Shown: positions 8,782 to 15,320 of the stretch, in pieces
How positions within the stretch are numbered: position 1 is the stretch's first letter
Layout: every line of letters starts with the position of its first letter
Source: Sphingomonas glaciei
Lineage (GTDB): Bacteria; Pseudomonadota; Alphaproteobacteria; Sphingomonadales; Sphingomonadaceae
Length of the DNA stretch: 64,000 bases
NCBI RefSeq assembly: GCF_023380025.1
Contig: NZ_CP097253.1
Span: forward strand, 1,426,001-1,490,000
Reading direction: 5' to 3'
Translations under genes and position numbers: made by a program
The notes under the pieces: model-generated
Seen by the model: only the letters and a program-made list of their open reading frames with translations
The model's database searches: none
What the model was told of the DNA's origin: nothing

Positions 8782-9687
8782 ATGCGGTTCAAGGGCCTCG
8801 ACCTAAATCTAGTGGTCGCGCTTGATGCGCTTCTCGAAGCCCGTAGCGTGTCCCGCGCGGCCGAACGTCTGCACCTAAGCCAACCTGCGTTGAGCGCCGC
8901 CTTGGCGCGACTGCGTGTCTATTTTGCCGACGATCTGTTGGTGCCACTTGGCCGGACGATGGTTCCAACCCCGCTGGCCGAGGAGCTTCAGCCGCTCGCT
9001 AGACAGCTCATGGAAGACGCGACGGTCTTCATCGGTACGTCGAACGTCTTCGACCCCACAACCTCCCGCCGGCGGTTCCGGATCGGCACTTCGGACTATA
9101 TTACAACCGTACTGCTCAGTCCTGCCCTCCGCGCGATGCAGAGTTGCGCTCCGCACATTCAGATCGACGTCTACCCGACAGGCCCGGGAATCCAGGACAA
9201 GCTCGATCGCGGTGAAGTAGACCTCGTCATCGGCCCAGAAATCTACCTACCCACAGGTGCTTCGGCCGAACTTCTGTTTGAGGAACGCCATGTCGTGATC
9301 GGCTGGAACGGCAACCCGGCCTTGAACCAGCCGCTGACGCTCGAGGCTTTTCTCGATCTCGGTCAGGTGGCCGTCAGGATCGGCATGGATCGGGCTCTCT
9401 CCTTTGCCGAAGACCATATGCGCCGGTTCGCCGACCAGCGAAGGATCGAGGTTACCACCACTCAGTTCACCTCCGCTCCAATGATGCTGATCGGCACTTC
9501 TCGAGTGTCGGTCCTACAGAGCCGCCTGGCGAGGACTTTCGTCGAGCAGCTACCCCTAGCGATGCAGGAGCTTCCTTTCGAAATGCCTGCGCTAAAGGAA
9601 TTCGTGCAGTTTAACAGAACCAGGCAGGGTGACACCGGCATCCGCTGGTTGATGGACCTTCTCCGAAGGCTGAGTTCAGCGGGATGA
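8782..9687 (+). CDS. LysR-type transcriptional regulator of the catabolic operon
   Basis: A 301-residue LysR-family protein. The N-terminal winged helix-turn-helix is clear (SRAAERLHLSQPALSAALARLR, residues ~24-45, recognition helix SQPALSAALARL) and opens with LDLNLVVALDALL, as in NodD-like members. The remainder is a periplasmic-binding-like effector domain starting RRFRIGTSDY near residue 97. It is divergent from the monooxygenase operon, the classic arrangement for a LysR activator that responds to the pathway substrate or an intermediate. The effector is unknown. After its stop there is no gene until 10167. Confidence 0.92.
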   Translation: MRFKGLDLNLVVALDALLEARSVSRAAERLHLSQPALSAALARLRVYFADDLLVPLGRTMVPTPLAEELQPLARQLMEDATVFIGTSNVFDPTTSRRRFRIGTSDYITTVLLSPALRAMQSCAPHIQIDVYPTGPGIQDKLDRGEVDLVIGPEIYLPTGASAELLFEERHVVIGWNGNPALNQPLTLEAFLDLGQVAVRIGMDRALSFAEDHMRRFADQRRIEVTTTQFTSAPMMLIGTSRVSVLQSRLARTFVEQLPLAMQELPFEMPALKEFVQFNRTRQGDTGIRWLMDLLRRLSSAG

Positions 9688-10115
9688 CGACCTTACTAAT
9701 TCAAACGAGAAAGTGTCCAGGCAAGAGTAAGTCGCTCCATGGCATTCGCCAATTCTCGGATAAAGATGCGATAAACTGAGTTGACGCTCTCTCTGTAGCG
9801 GAGCTGAAACCAAGCAACTTAGATAGATTAGCGTCCGCTTACGGGTGCTTGCGGAACGCGTGGGATCGTCCGGAATGGGCGCTAAGCAGACTTTCCCTGG
9901 TCTAGGGCTGCTTGTTGCCGTCACGGGACGGTCCGGTCTCACACATTGCATCGAAGAGCCGACGACGCTTGTCGTCACTTAGACCCTCGCGCCTCAGAAC
10001 GTCTGCCGAGCCTCTCAGTGCTCAGCAAGCGACGTGGCGAAGGATCTCAGGCAGCCGCAGGAATCACGCGGAAAGCCCGCCGACTAAGACGCCGTGCGCC
10101 TCCTCAGAATTACTA
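9688..10115. other. Non-coding stretch after the LysR gene
   Basis: I see no convincing gene here. It holds one long-form copy of the dispersed palindrome (listed separately at 9833-9891). The short open frames in it lack ribosome-binding sites and recognisable sequence. Confidence 0.6.
9833..9891. repeat. Dispersed palindromic element, long form (59 bases)
   Basis: Begins GTCCGCTTACGGGTGC and ends AAGCAGAC. It has the same length as, and aligns with, the copy at 15061-15119, with the middle diverged. The ends are those of the 30-base short form found elsewhere up to 20.25 kb. Confidence 0.7.
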
Positions 10116-10140
10116 GGAACGCGATTTCGATCGAGCAGTT
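10116..10140 (+). promoter_or_regulatory. Possible EcfG (general stress response) promoter
   Basis: GGAAC at 10116-10120, a 16-base spacer, then AGTT at 10137-10140. The alphaproteobacterial EcfG consensus is GGAAC, 16-17 bases, CGTT, so eight of nine positions fit. It lies 26 bases upstream of the start codon of the 41-aa KGG protein. One mismatch and the short motif keep this tentative. Confidence 0.4.
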
Positions 10141-10166
10141 GATTCCGCGTCATTATGGAGGCGACG

Positions 10167-10292
10167 ATGGCTCAGAAGGGTGCGGGTGGAAACGCGGGTG
10201 CTGTGACGAAAAAGGGCGGCGACAAGGCAAGCGGAAGTACTGGGACTGGCCGCGGCGGAGGCAACAAGGGCAACGCCTCTAAGAAAGGCTAA
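10167..10292 (+). CDS. Small Gly/Lys-rich KGG-type protein (41 aa)
   Basis: ATG 10167 is preceded by a good TATGGAGG ribosome-binding site at the right distance. The 41-residue product starts MAQKGAGGNAG and ends NKGNASKKG. It is almost entirely Gly, Lys, Ala, Ser, Thr and Asn with repeated KGG/KG steps, resembling the low-complexity, hydrophilic KGG stress peptides. It should be disordered, basic and cytosolic. The possible EcfG promoter upstream and the stress-type genes downstream support a general-stress role, which is inference. It is easily missed because of its size and because a longer, meaningless frame overlaps it. Confidence 0.65.
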   Translation: MAQKGAGGNAGAVTKKGGDKASGSTGTGRGGGNKGNASKKG

Positions 10293-10353
10293 TTGCTCGT
10301 CGGAGCCCGTCAACGCAGCTGGCTCCTTCTGTTCTGCCTGCTGAGGATGTCTC

Positions 10354-11502
10354 ATGCGTGCCATGAATTATCGCGGACCGTATCGTGTTCGCGTCGATGA
10401 GAAAGCAATGCCTCGTATCGAGCACCCCCGCGATGCGGTGGTGAAGGTGACAAGGAGCTGCATCTGTGGCTCCGACCTCCATCTCTACCATGGCATGGTG
10501 CCAGACACCCGTGTTGGCCAGACCTTCGGTCACGAGTTCTGCGGCATCGTTGAGGAGGTCGGGCCCGAGGTGGAGAATCTCAAAGCCGGCGACCACGTGC
10601 TCGTGCCCTTCAACATCGCCTGTGGCCAGTGCCATTTCTGCAAGCAGGGTTTGTTCGGCAACTGCCACGAGTCCAACCCACAGGCGACGGCGGTCGGTGG
10701 TATCTTCGGCTACTCGCACACTGCTGGCGGCTATGACGGCGGGCAGGCCGAATATGCCCGTGTTCCCTATGCCGACTTCGGCCCGACGATCATCCCCGAC
10801 TGGATGGATCCGGACGACGCCGTTCTCCTCACCGACGTGGTGCCGACGGGGTACCAAGCCGCCGAGATGGCCGGCATCCAGAAAGGCGACACAGTCGTCG
10901 TGTTCGGCGCTGGGCCGGTCGGCATTCTGGCCGCCCGCAGTGCCTGGCTGTTCGGCGCAGGCCGCGTCATCGTTATCGACCACATCGACTATCGGCTTGA
11001 GTCCGTGAAGAGCTTCGCTCCGGCCGAAGTTTACAACTTCAAGGAGCTGGATGACGTCGTCGTCTTCATGAAGAAGACGACCGATGGGCTCGGCGCCGAC
11101 GTGTGCATCGACGCTGTCGGAGCCGAGGCGACCGGCAGCATGCTGCAGACCATTCTGGGCAAGCGTCTCAAGCTCGAGGCCGGCTCGGCAATAGCGCTCC
11201 ACTGGGCGATAAATTCCGTCAAGAAGGGCGGCGTGGTGTCGATCGTCGGGGTTTACGGCCCGACTGGTAACATGGTCCCGATCGGCAACGTCGTGAACAA
11301 GGGCCTGACCATTCGAGCCAACCAGGCGAGCGTAAAGCGGCTGCTGCCAAAGCTCATCGAGCATGTGAGGACTGGCAACATCAACCCGAAGGCGATTATC
11401 AGCCACCGGGTGCCACTCGATGACATCGCGGACGCCTATCACATCTTCTCCGACAAGCTCGACGAGTGCATCAAGCCCGTCCTGCTTCCCTCGGGCGCCT
11501 GA
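10354..11502 (+). CDS. Zinc-dependent alcohol dehydrogenase, formaldehyde-dehydrogenase-like
   Basis: A 382-residue medium-chain dehydrogenase. Catalytic zinc ligands are visible (Cys38 in CICGSD, His60-Glu61 in GHEFCG), as is the structural-zinc set Cys90, Cys93, Cys96, Cys104. The NAD-binding turn GAGPVG is at residues 185-190. The long insert between residues 105 and 130 and the IAC-G-QC-HFCK pattern recall glutathione-independent formaldehyde dehydrogenases and related polyol or alcohol dehydrogenases. The natural substrate is not certain. The next gene follows within a dozen bases and an SRAP repair gene comes after, suggesting one transcription unit. Confidence 0.88.
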   Translation: MRAMNYRGPYRVRVDEKAMPRIEHPRDAVVKVTRSCICGSDLHLYHGMVPDTRVGQTFGHEFCGIVEEVGPEVENLKAGDHVLVPFNIACGQCHFCKQGLFGNCHESNPQATAVGGIFGYSHTAGGYDGGQAEYARVPYADFGPTIIPDWMDPDDAVLLTDVVPTGYQAAEMAGIQKGDTVVVFGAGPVGILAARSAWLFGAGRVIVIDHIDYRLESVKSFAPAEVYNFKELDDVVVFMKKTTDGLGADVCIDAVGAEATGSMLQTILGKRLKLEAGSAIALHWAINSVKKGGVVSIVGVYGPTGNMVPIGNVVNKGLTIRANQASVKRLLPKLIEHVRTGNINPKAIISHRVPLDDIADAYHIFSDKLDECIKPVLLPSGA

Positions 11503-11513
11503 GGAGCATGGGC

Positions 11514-12056
11514 ATGAGTGACACCAACCTTGCACTGCGGATCAGCAATCCGTCGAAAGCAGTGGACACGCAGTCGATCGTTGGCTGGGGCGTGGACGCC
11601 GATCCCCAGAACGACCCCACATACCCCTATCGCAATCGCACGGAAGATAATCACAGCGGCGAGTGGCGGCGGCCGACCCAGCAGGAGGCTCAGGTCGAGC
11701 TCCTCAAGTCGGTTGAGCACAAGTGGCTGCCGGCCGTCTTCGGCACCGCCAGTCCACCCAGTGGCGTTAGCGGGTCGATGCGCCGCCTCGCCTTTCGCTG
11801 GAGCGAGTCTAACTGGGCACATTGGCTGCTGCTTATCGCCGCCGACCGCGTGAACATGATCGAGGGCTTGGTTGAAGACCTAGGCCGAGGCCACGTTCCA
11901 AATATCCCGAAGGAGATGGGGGTGCCGGCCGAGTGGCGCCACAACAAGGCCGGCCTCCTGAAGAAGCTCGCGGTGGCTGCAGCGATCGGCGGCACGGTTA
12001 CGGGGCTGATCGTTGCCAAGAGGAACGCTGGGAAGCGCGAGCCGTCAGCCAGCTGA
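11514..12056 (+). CDS. Hypothetical protein with C-terminal hydrophobic segment
   Basis: A 180-residue protein that I do not recognise. ATG 11514 is preferred over 11508 because GGAG at 11503-11506 is seven bases before it; the frame is also open into the dehydrogenase gene. The N-terminal half is polar with acidic and aromatic residues (GWGVDADPQNDPTYPYRNR). The middle has a WAHWLLLIAADRVN segment, and the end has a Gly/Ala-rich hydrophobic helix (KLAVAAAIGGTVTGLIVAK) followed by basic residues, compatible with a membrane anchor. It sits between the dehydrogenase and the SRAP gene with 11- and 9-base gaps, so it is co-transcribed and may share their function. Confidence 0.72.
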   Translation: MSDTNLALRISNPSKAVDTQSIVGWGVDADPQNDPTYPYRNRTEDNHSGEWRRPTQQEAQVELLKSVEHKWLPAVFGTASPPSGVSGSMRRLAFRWSESNWAHWLLLIAADRVNMIEGLVEDLGRGHVPNIPKEMGVPAEWRHNKAGLLKKLAVAAAIGGTVTGLIVAKRNAGKREPSAS

Positions 12057-12065
12057 GGATCGTTG

Positions 12066-12650
12066 ATGTGCAACGATTACGCCAATCGCGTCGCCTTCGC
12101 CGAGTACCAGGCCGCTTTGCGCGATGCCGGCATGCCGATCGTCTCGCCGCTCGGCCCTCCGAACCTCGAGCCGCGCGACGACATCTGGCCGAGCGAGAGT
12201 GCACCAGTGTTCCGCGCGGCAGAAGGAGGCGTCGAGCTGGCGCCGCTGACCTGGGGCTTCGAACCGAGCTCCCCCAAGGGCCGGCGGGTGATCAACTTCA
12301 AGTCAGAGGGCCGTTCCTTCGCGAACAGCAAGCGTTGCCTCGTTCCTGCTTCGCACTTCTACGAGTTTAAGGGCTCCAAGCCGCCTAAGTCCAAGTACAA
12401 GTTCAGCCTGGTGGGCGAGCCCTGGTTCTGTTTCGCCGGGCTCTGGCGGAGCGGCGATCAAGAAGGTGCAAACAGCTCATTCACGTTGCTGACCACTGCA
12501 CCGGGCCTTGACGTTGCTCCTATTCACGGCCGGCAAATGGTCGTGCTTCGGCAGAGCGATTGGAGAGCCTGGCTGGAGCTGACCAAACCAGAGGCCGAAC
12601 TGCTCGCGCCACTGCCGGCAGGATCTCTCCACGTCGAGCAGGTCCGCTAG
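12066..12650 (+). CDS. SRAP-family abasic-site/DNA-protein crosslink protein (YedK/HMCES-like)
   Basis: A 194-residue SRAP-domain protein. Start ATG 12066 leaves Cys2 at the mature N-terminus (MCNDYANR), as required: the family forms a thiazolidine crosslink between Cys2 and an abasic site in single-stranded DNA. The other active-site residues are present as Asn77 (VINFKSEG), Glu100 (HFYEFKG) and His154 (PIHGRQM), matching YedK Asn75, Glu105 and His160 in order and spacing. It is therefore predicted to be functional. It is the last gene of the dehydrogenase unit, nine bases after the preceding stop. Linkage of a formaldehyde-type dehydrogenase to DNA-crosslink repair is discussed in the findings. 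Confidence 0.9.
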   Translation: MCNDYANRVAFAEYQAALRDAGMPIVSPLGPPNLEPRDDIWPSESAPVFRAAEGGVELAPLTWGFEPSSPKGRRVINFKSEGRSFANSKRCLVPASHFYEFKGSKPPKSKYKFSLVGEPWFCFAGLWRSGDQEGANSSFTLLTTAPGLDVAPIHGRQMVVLRQSDWRAWLELTKPEAELLAPLPAGSLHVEQVR

Positions 12651-12737
12651 GGGCTCGGACTGCATGTAATCAGCACCGGTTACGCCGGGCCGCTTGGTCG
12701 GTAACCTGACAAGTCGTCTGCTCTGCATTCCGCGCCG

Positions 12738-12765
12738 ATGTCCGCATTGGGTGCATAGCAGACAT
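12738..12765. repeat. Dispersed palindromic element, short form
   Basis: ATGTCCGC...GCAGACAT, 28 bases, with imperfect complementary ends and a GGGTGCATA core shared with the 59-base forms (GGGYGCATA). It lies in the gap between the SRAP gene and the converging DUF6894 gene. Confidence 0.65.
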
Positions 12766-12775
12766 GGCGCGCCAG

Positions 12776-13030
12776 CTAAGCTGATTGGCGAGATGCTTGC
12801 CCCAAGGATGCCGCAGCCTCGGTACCAATGATGTGCAGCTGGAAGAGAGTTAAGCCACTCTCGTCCGCAACGCTGAGTAGCCACTCCTCGCGGTCCCAGA
12901 ACGCATTGGCAGCGTCGCAGATGTGTCGAGAAGCGAAATCCAGTGCCTCGCACTTGGCAGCAGCCAAGTCAGGGAGATCAAGCCCTTGCTCGTCGCGCTC
13001 ACCATCAAGATGGAAGTGGAACTTTGGCAT
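12776..13030 (-). CDS. DUF6894 family protein
   Basis: An 84-residue protein beginning MPKFHFHLDG, then DEQGLDLPDLAAAKCEALDFA and ending with an LLSVADESGLTLFQL strand. This pattern (short strand pair, LPDLAAA helix, V-D-E-SG-L strand) is that of DUF6894, a small family abundant in alphaproteobacteria with no known function. ATG 13030 has GAGGA a few bases upstream. It converges with the SRAP gene. A second protein of the same type is encoded at 14637-14873, on the other side of the HWE kinase. Confidence 0.78.
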   Translation of the reverse strand: MPKFHFHLDGERDEQGLDLPDLAAAKCEALDFASRHICDAANAFWDREEWLLSVADESGLTLFQLHIIGTEAAASLGQASRQSA

Positions 13031-13262
13031 CGTTGGTCCTCGTGGCAGGCGGGAGCGCGAAGGTCTCTCTGTCGTCGGAAGCCTGCGGGCATGTTCAACG
13101 ATATGTCGCCTCTACTACATAGCACCCTTGATGTCTGAGGTTGTTTCGCCTGCAGGTAAAACGCCTGAATGCATGGCATCATGGCCCTCTACTTGCAGCG
13201 CGCTTTGCGCCAGCTGGAAGCCGTAGGCATCTCCCCCTGCCTGAGCTACAGGCTTGTTGCTC

Positions 13263-13282
13263 GTGAACCATGGGCAGTTCAC
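13263..13282. promoter_or_regulatory. Inverted repeat upstream of the HWE kinase
   Basis: GTGAAC, eight bases, GTTCAC, a perfect 6-base dyad ending 21 bases before the GTG start. It could be an operator. The rest of the 13031-13303 gap shows nothing I can name. Confidence 0.3.
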
Positions 13283-13303
13283 CACTCATGAAATGGAGCG
13301 GCA

Positions 13304-14305
13304 GTGTTCGCAGGAGACTCCCCGCTTCAGGTTTGGGGCCCTGACCATCTTCGTCTGGCGGTAGATGCCGCTTGCGTGTCGCTATGGTCGTGGAACTTGG
13401 CCGACGACCGGTTCGCCATGGACGAGCGAGCCTTTCAGCTGTGGGGCATGCCCTGGGCTGAAGCTGTGAACTTTGCAGACCTTTCCGCGCATATTCATCC
13501 GGCTGATCGCGACCGTGTGCAGGCGGCTTTCACAGCCACTAGGTCGGTGCCAGGTCCGTACGAGATCGACTTTCGCATCATGGTTGGCGCTGACATCCGC
13601 TGGATCTCGGCAAGAGGTCAGGCTGCAGAACTCGAGGAGCCGGACGCGCCGATGTTTGGCATCTTCCTGGATGTTACTGGCAGGAAGCAGGCCGAGGAAG
13701 GCAGCGAGTTGCTTGCCGGTGAGATGAGCCACCGGGTCAAGAACCTGCTGGCGATCGCAGCCGGCCTTACTCAGATCACCTCGCGCTCCGTTTCTTCGGT
13801 CGAAGAAATGACCGGCCAGCTGACCCAGCGGCTCATCTCACTTGGACGCGCACATGACCTCGTGCGCCCATTGCCCGGAGAGCAGGGAAAGGCCGCTCTA
13901 CTTGGTGACCTCATGGCGATCCTGCTTTCACCTTATGAAGACACTGGAGCCTTCTCCGGGCGCATTCGAGTTGCCGTGCCGCGAATGGGGGTCGGTGAAT
14001 CGACAGCCACCACTCTTGCTATGGTGGTGCACGAGTTAGCGACTAACTCGGTCAGGCATGGTGCGTTATCGGCATCAGCGGGAACCTTGGACGTCAGCGG
14101 TCGCACTGAAGAGGGCGAGGTGCACATCACGTGGGCAGAGACAGGTGGTCCAGAAGTCTGCTTCCAGCCTGAAATGACCGGCTTCGGAAGTCAGATGATT
14201 CAGCGCAGCGTAGTTTCGCAGCTTGCTGGATCCTTATCCTACGACTGGCAGCCATCCGGCTTGGTTGCGACATTGGTCATGCGAAAAGATCGTATGGGCC
14301 GCTAA
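13304..14305 (+). CDS. PAS-HWE family sensor histidine kinase
   Basis: A 333-residue soluble kinase starting at GTG 13304 (GGAG five bases upstream). Residues ~15-130 form a PAS fold ending in the usual DVTGRKQAEE linker. The kinase core is of the HWE type: the phospho-acceptor His is in GEMSHRVKNLLA (~146), the ATP-domain motif is HELATNSVRHGAL, and the WxE motif is WAETGG. No transmembrane segment is present. HWE kinases in sphingomonads often feed the PhyR/NepR/EcfG general stress response; a link here is inference, strengthened by small stress-type genes on both sides. No response regulator is adjacent, so it is an orphan kinase. Confidence 0.9.
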   Translation: MFAGDSPLQVWGPDHLRLAVDAACVSLWSWNLADDRFAMDERAFQLWGMPWAEAVNFADLSAHIHPADRDRVQAAFTATRSVPGPYEIDFRIMVGADIRWISARGQAAELEEPDAPMFGIFLDVTGRKQAEEGSELLAGEMSHRVKNLLAIAAGLTQITSRSVSSVEEMTGQLTQRLISLGRAHDLVRPLPGEQGKAALLGDLMAILLSPYEDTGAFSGRIRVAVPRMGVGESTATTLAMVVHELATNSVRHGALSASAGTLDVSGRTEEGEVHITWAETGGPEVCFQPEMTGFGSQMIQRSVVSQLAGSLSYDWQPSGLVATLVMRKDRMGR

Positions 14306-14309
14306 GGGA

Positions 14310-14343
14310 GCCGAAGGTACTCTTAAGGCTCCTGTACTTCGGC
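14310..14343. terminator. Possible terminator or dyad after the HWE kinase
   Basis: GCCGAAGGTAC and GTACTTCGGC can pair around a 13-base loop just after the kinase stop. There is no T-run, so intrinsic termination is uncertain. Confidence 0.4.
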
Positions 14344-14369
14344 CTGGTCACTAAAGCAGGGAGGTGTCC

Positions 14370-14579
14370 GTGACACGCGATGATCTGATTGCTCAGGAGC
14401 GACAGGCGTTGAACCTACTGGCGGCTTACGAAGCAGGTAGCCTCATGAATCTCAGTGACGAGCCCGCCGGCGATCTAAACAACCAGCACACCGAACAGAG
14501 TATCGTGGTACTGAGAAGTAGGATCGCTGAGCTTCAGCGTCGCATTGCCGGCCATCCTGACGCTGGCGACAAGAACTGA
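14370..14579 (+). CDS. Small hypothetical protein (69 aa), coiled-coil-like
   Basis: GTG 14370 lies five bases after a strong GGGAGG; an in-frame GTG at 14364 overlaps that site and is less likely. The product (MTRDDLIAQERQALNLL...) has an amphipathic N-terminal helix, a polar middle and a second helix (VVLRSRIAELQRRIAGH), so a short helical hairpin or dimer is expected. I do not recognise the family. It follows the kinase by 64 bases on the same strand, separated by the dyad at 14310-14343. Confidence 0.6.
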   Translation: MTRDDLIAQERQALNLLAAYEAGSLMNLSDEPAGDLNNQHTEQSIVVLRSRIAELQRRIAGHPDAGDKN

Positions 14580-14636
14580 TCGTGAGACGTCGGGTACCGC
14601 TCTAAGGCAGACATCCGGACAGAGAAGGCTGCTGCC

Positions 14637-14873
14637 CTACGCTTCCAAATTCGCGATGCTGACAGTGACTAGTCGTCGAGCCACCACACGGACCTCATCG
14701 GAAATCACCACCTCGATATGTGGTAAGCTCTCTCCACTCTTGAGCAGCTCTTTAGCGAAATCGAGAGAAGCAAAGACTGCAGCGGAGGTAGCTTCCTCCA
14801 CCGACTTAAACTCCACACCATCGTCAATCGAGTCCGCAACCGCATTGATCAGGCGGGTGTAGTAGCAAGGCAT
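14637..14873 (-). CDS. DUF6894-like small protein
   Basis: A 78-residue protein with the layout of DUF6894: MPCYYTRLIN at the N-terminus, a D-GVEFKSVEEATSAA helix, then a HIEVVISDEVRVVAR strand pair. It is less canonical than the copy at 12776-13030 and has no clear ribosome-binding site, so it may be a diverged member. It converges on the small gene at 14370. Confidence 0.55.
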   Translation of the reverse strand: MPCYYTRLINAVADSIDDGVEFKSVEEATSAAVFASLDFAKELLKSGESLPHIEVVISDEVRVVARRLVTVSIANLEA

Positions 14874-15010
14874 GGTGAGCGCCGGTACCGTGTCAGCATC
14901 AAAGCTACAGCAACATGTGTTAAGCCGGTTTCCAGGACTTCTGCCTGCCGCGGCTAAGGTGAGAAGTAGCTCCTCTCTCCGTCTAGAAACCGAAGAAGTC
15001 GTAGGAGCTC

Positions 15011-15040
15011 AACGTCCGCTTTGCGTTGGAAGCGAACATT
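15011..15040. repeat. Dispersed palindromic element, short form
   Basis: AACGTCCGCTTT...AAGCGAACATT, 30 bases, ends complementary with a few mismatches. Confidence 0.6.
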
Positions 15041-15060
15041 AGCCACTTAGCTGAACAACC

Positions 15061-15119
15061 GTCCGCTTACGGGTGCCTCCGTTGTAGCCTGGAACGACCG
15101 AGATGGGCGCATAGCGGAC
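15061..15119. repeat. Dispersed palindromic element, long form (59 bases)
   Basis: Starts GTCCGCTTACGGGTGC and ends ATAGCGGAC. It aligns without gaps to 9833-9891. The 14874-15320 gap holds this element and two short forms, and I see no gene in it. Confidence 0.7.
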
Positions 15120-15212
15120 GACCCCTGCCCTATTTCCGTTTGTGGCCGTCAGGAGACCGTCTGGTCTTAGCGATAAGGCCTAGAAAGCAGCCGATGGTTC
15201 AGCCTTCAGGCT

Positions 15213-15242
15213 AATGTCCGCTTTCGACCCAAAGCAGACATA
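15213..15242. repeat. Dispersed palindromic element, short form
   Basis: AATGTCCGCTTTCGACCC then AAAGCAGACATA; the two ends pair almost fully. The CGACCC/CCACCC loop is shared by the copies near 17.2, 18.9 and 20.2 kb. Confidence 0.75.
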
Positions 15243-15320
15243 CAGCAGGGAAAGGGATGAGTCGGCTTAGCCCCCAAAGCAGCCGCTAGTACGAGCCGGT
15301 GAGCTTCCCAACAGCGGACA

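Noticed and set aside
10279..11535. A 418-codon minus-strand frame across the alcohol dehydrogenase
   Set aside because: The plus-strand product has both zinc sites and a Rossmann motif; the reverse frame has none.
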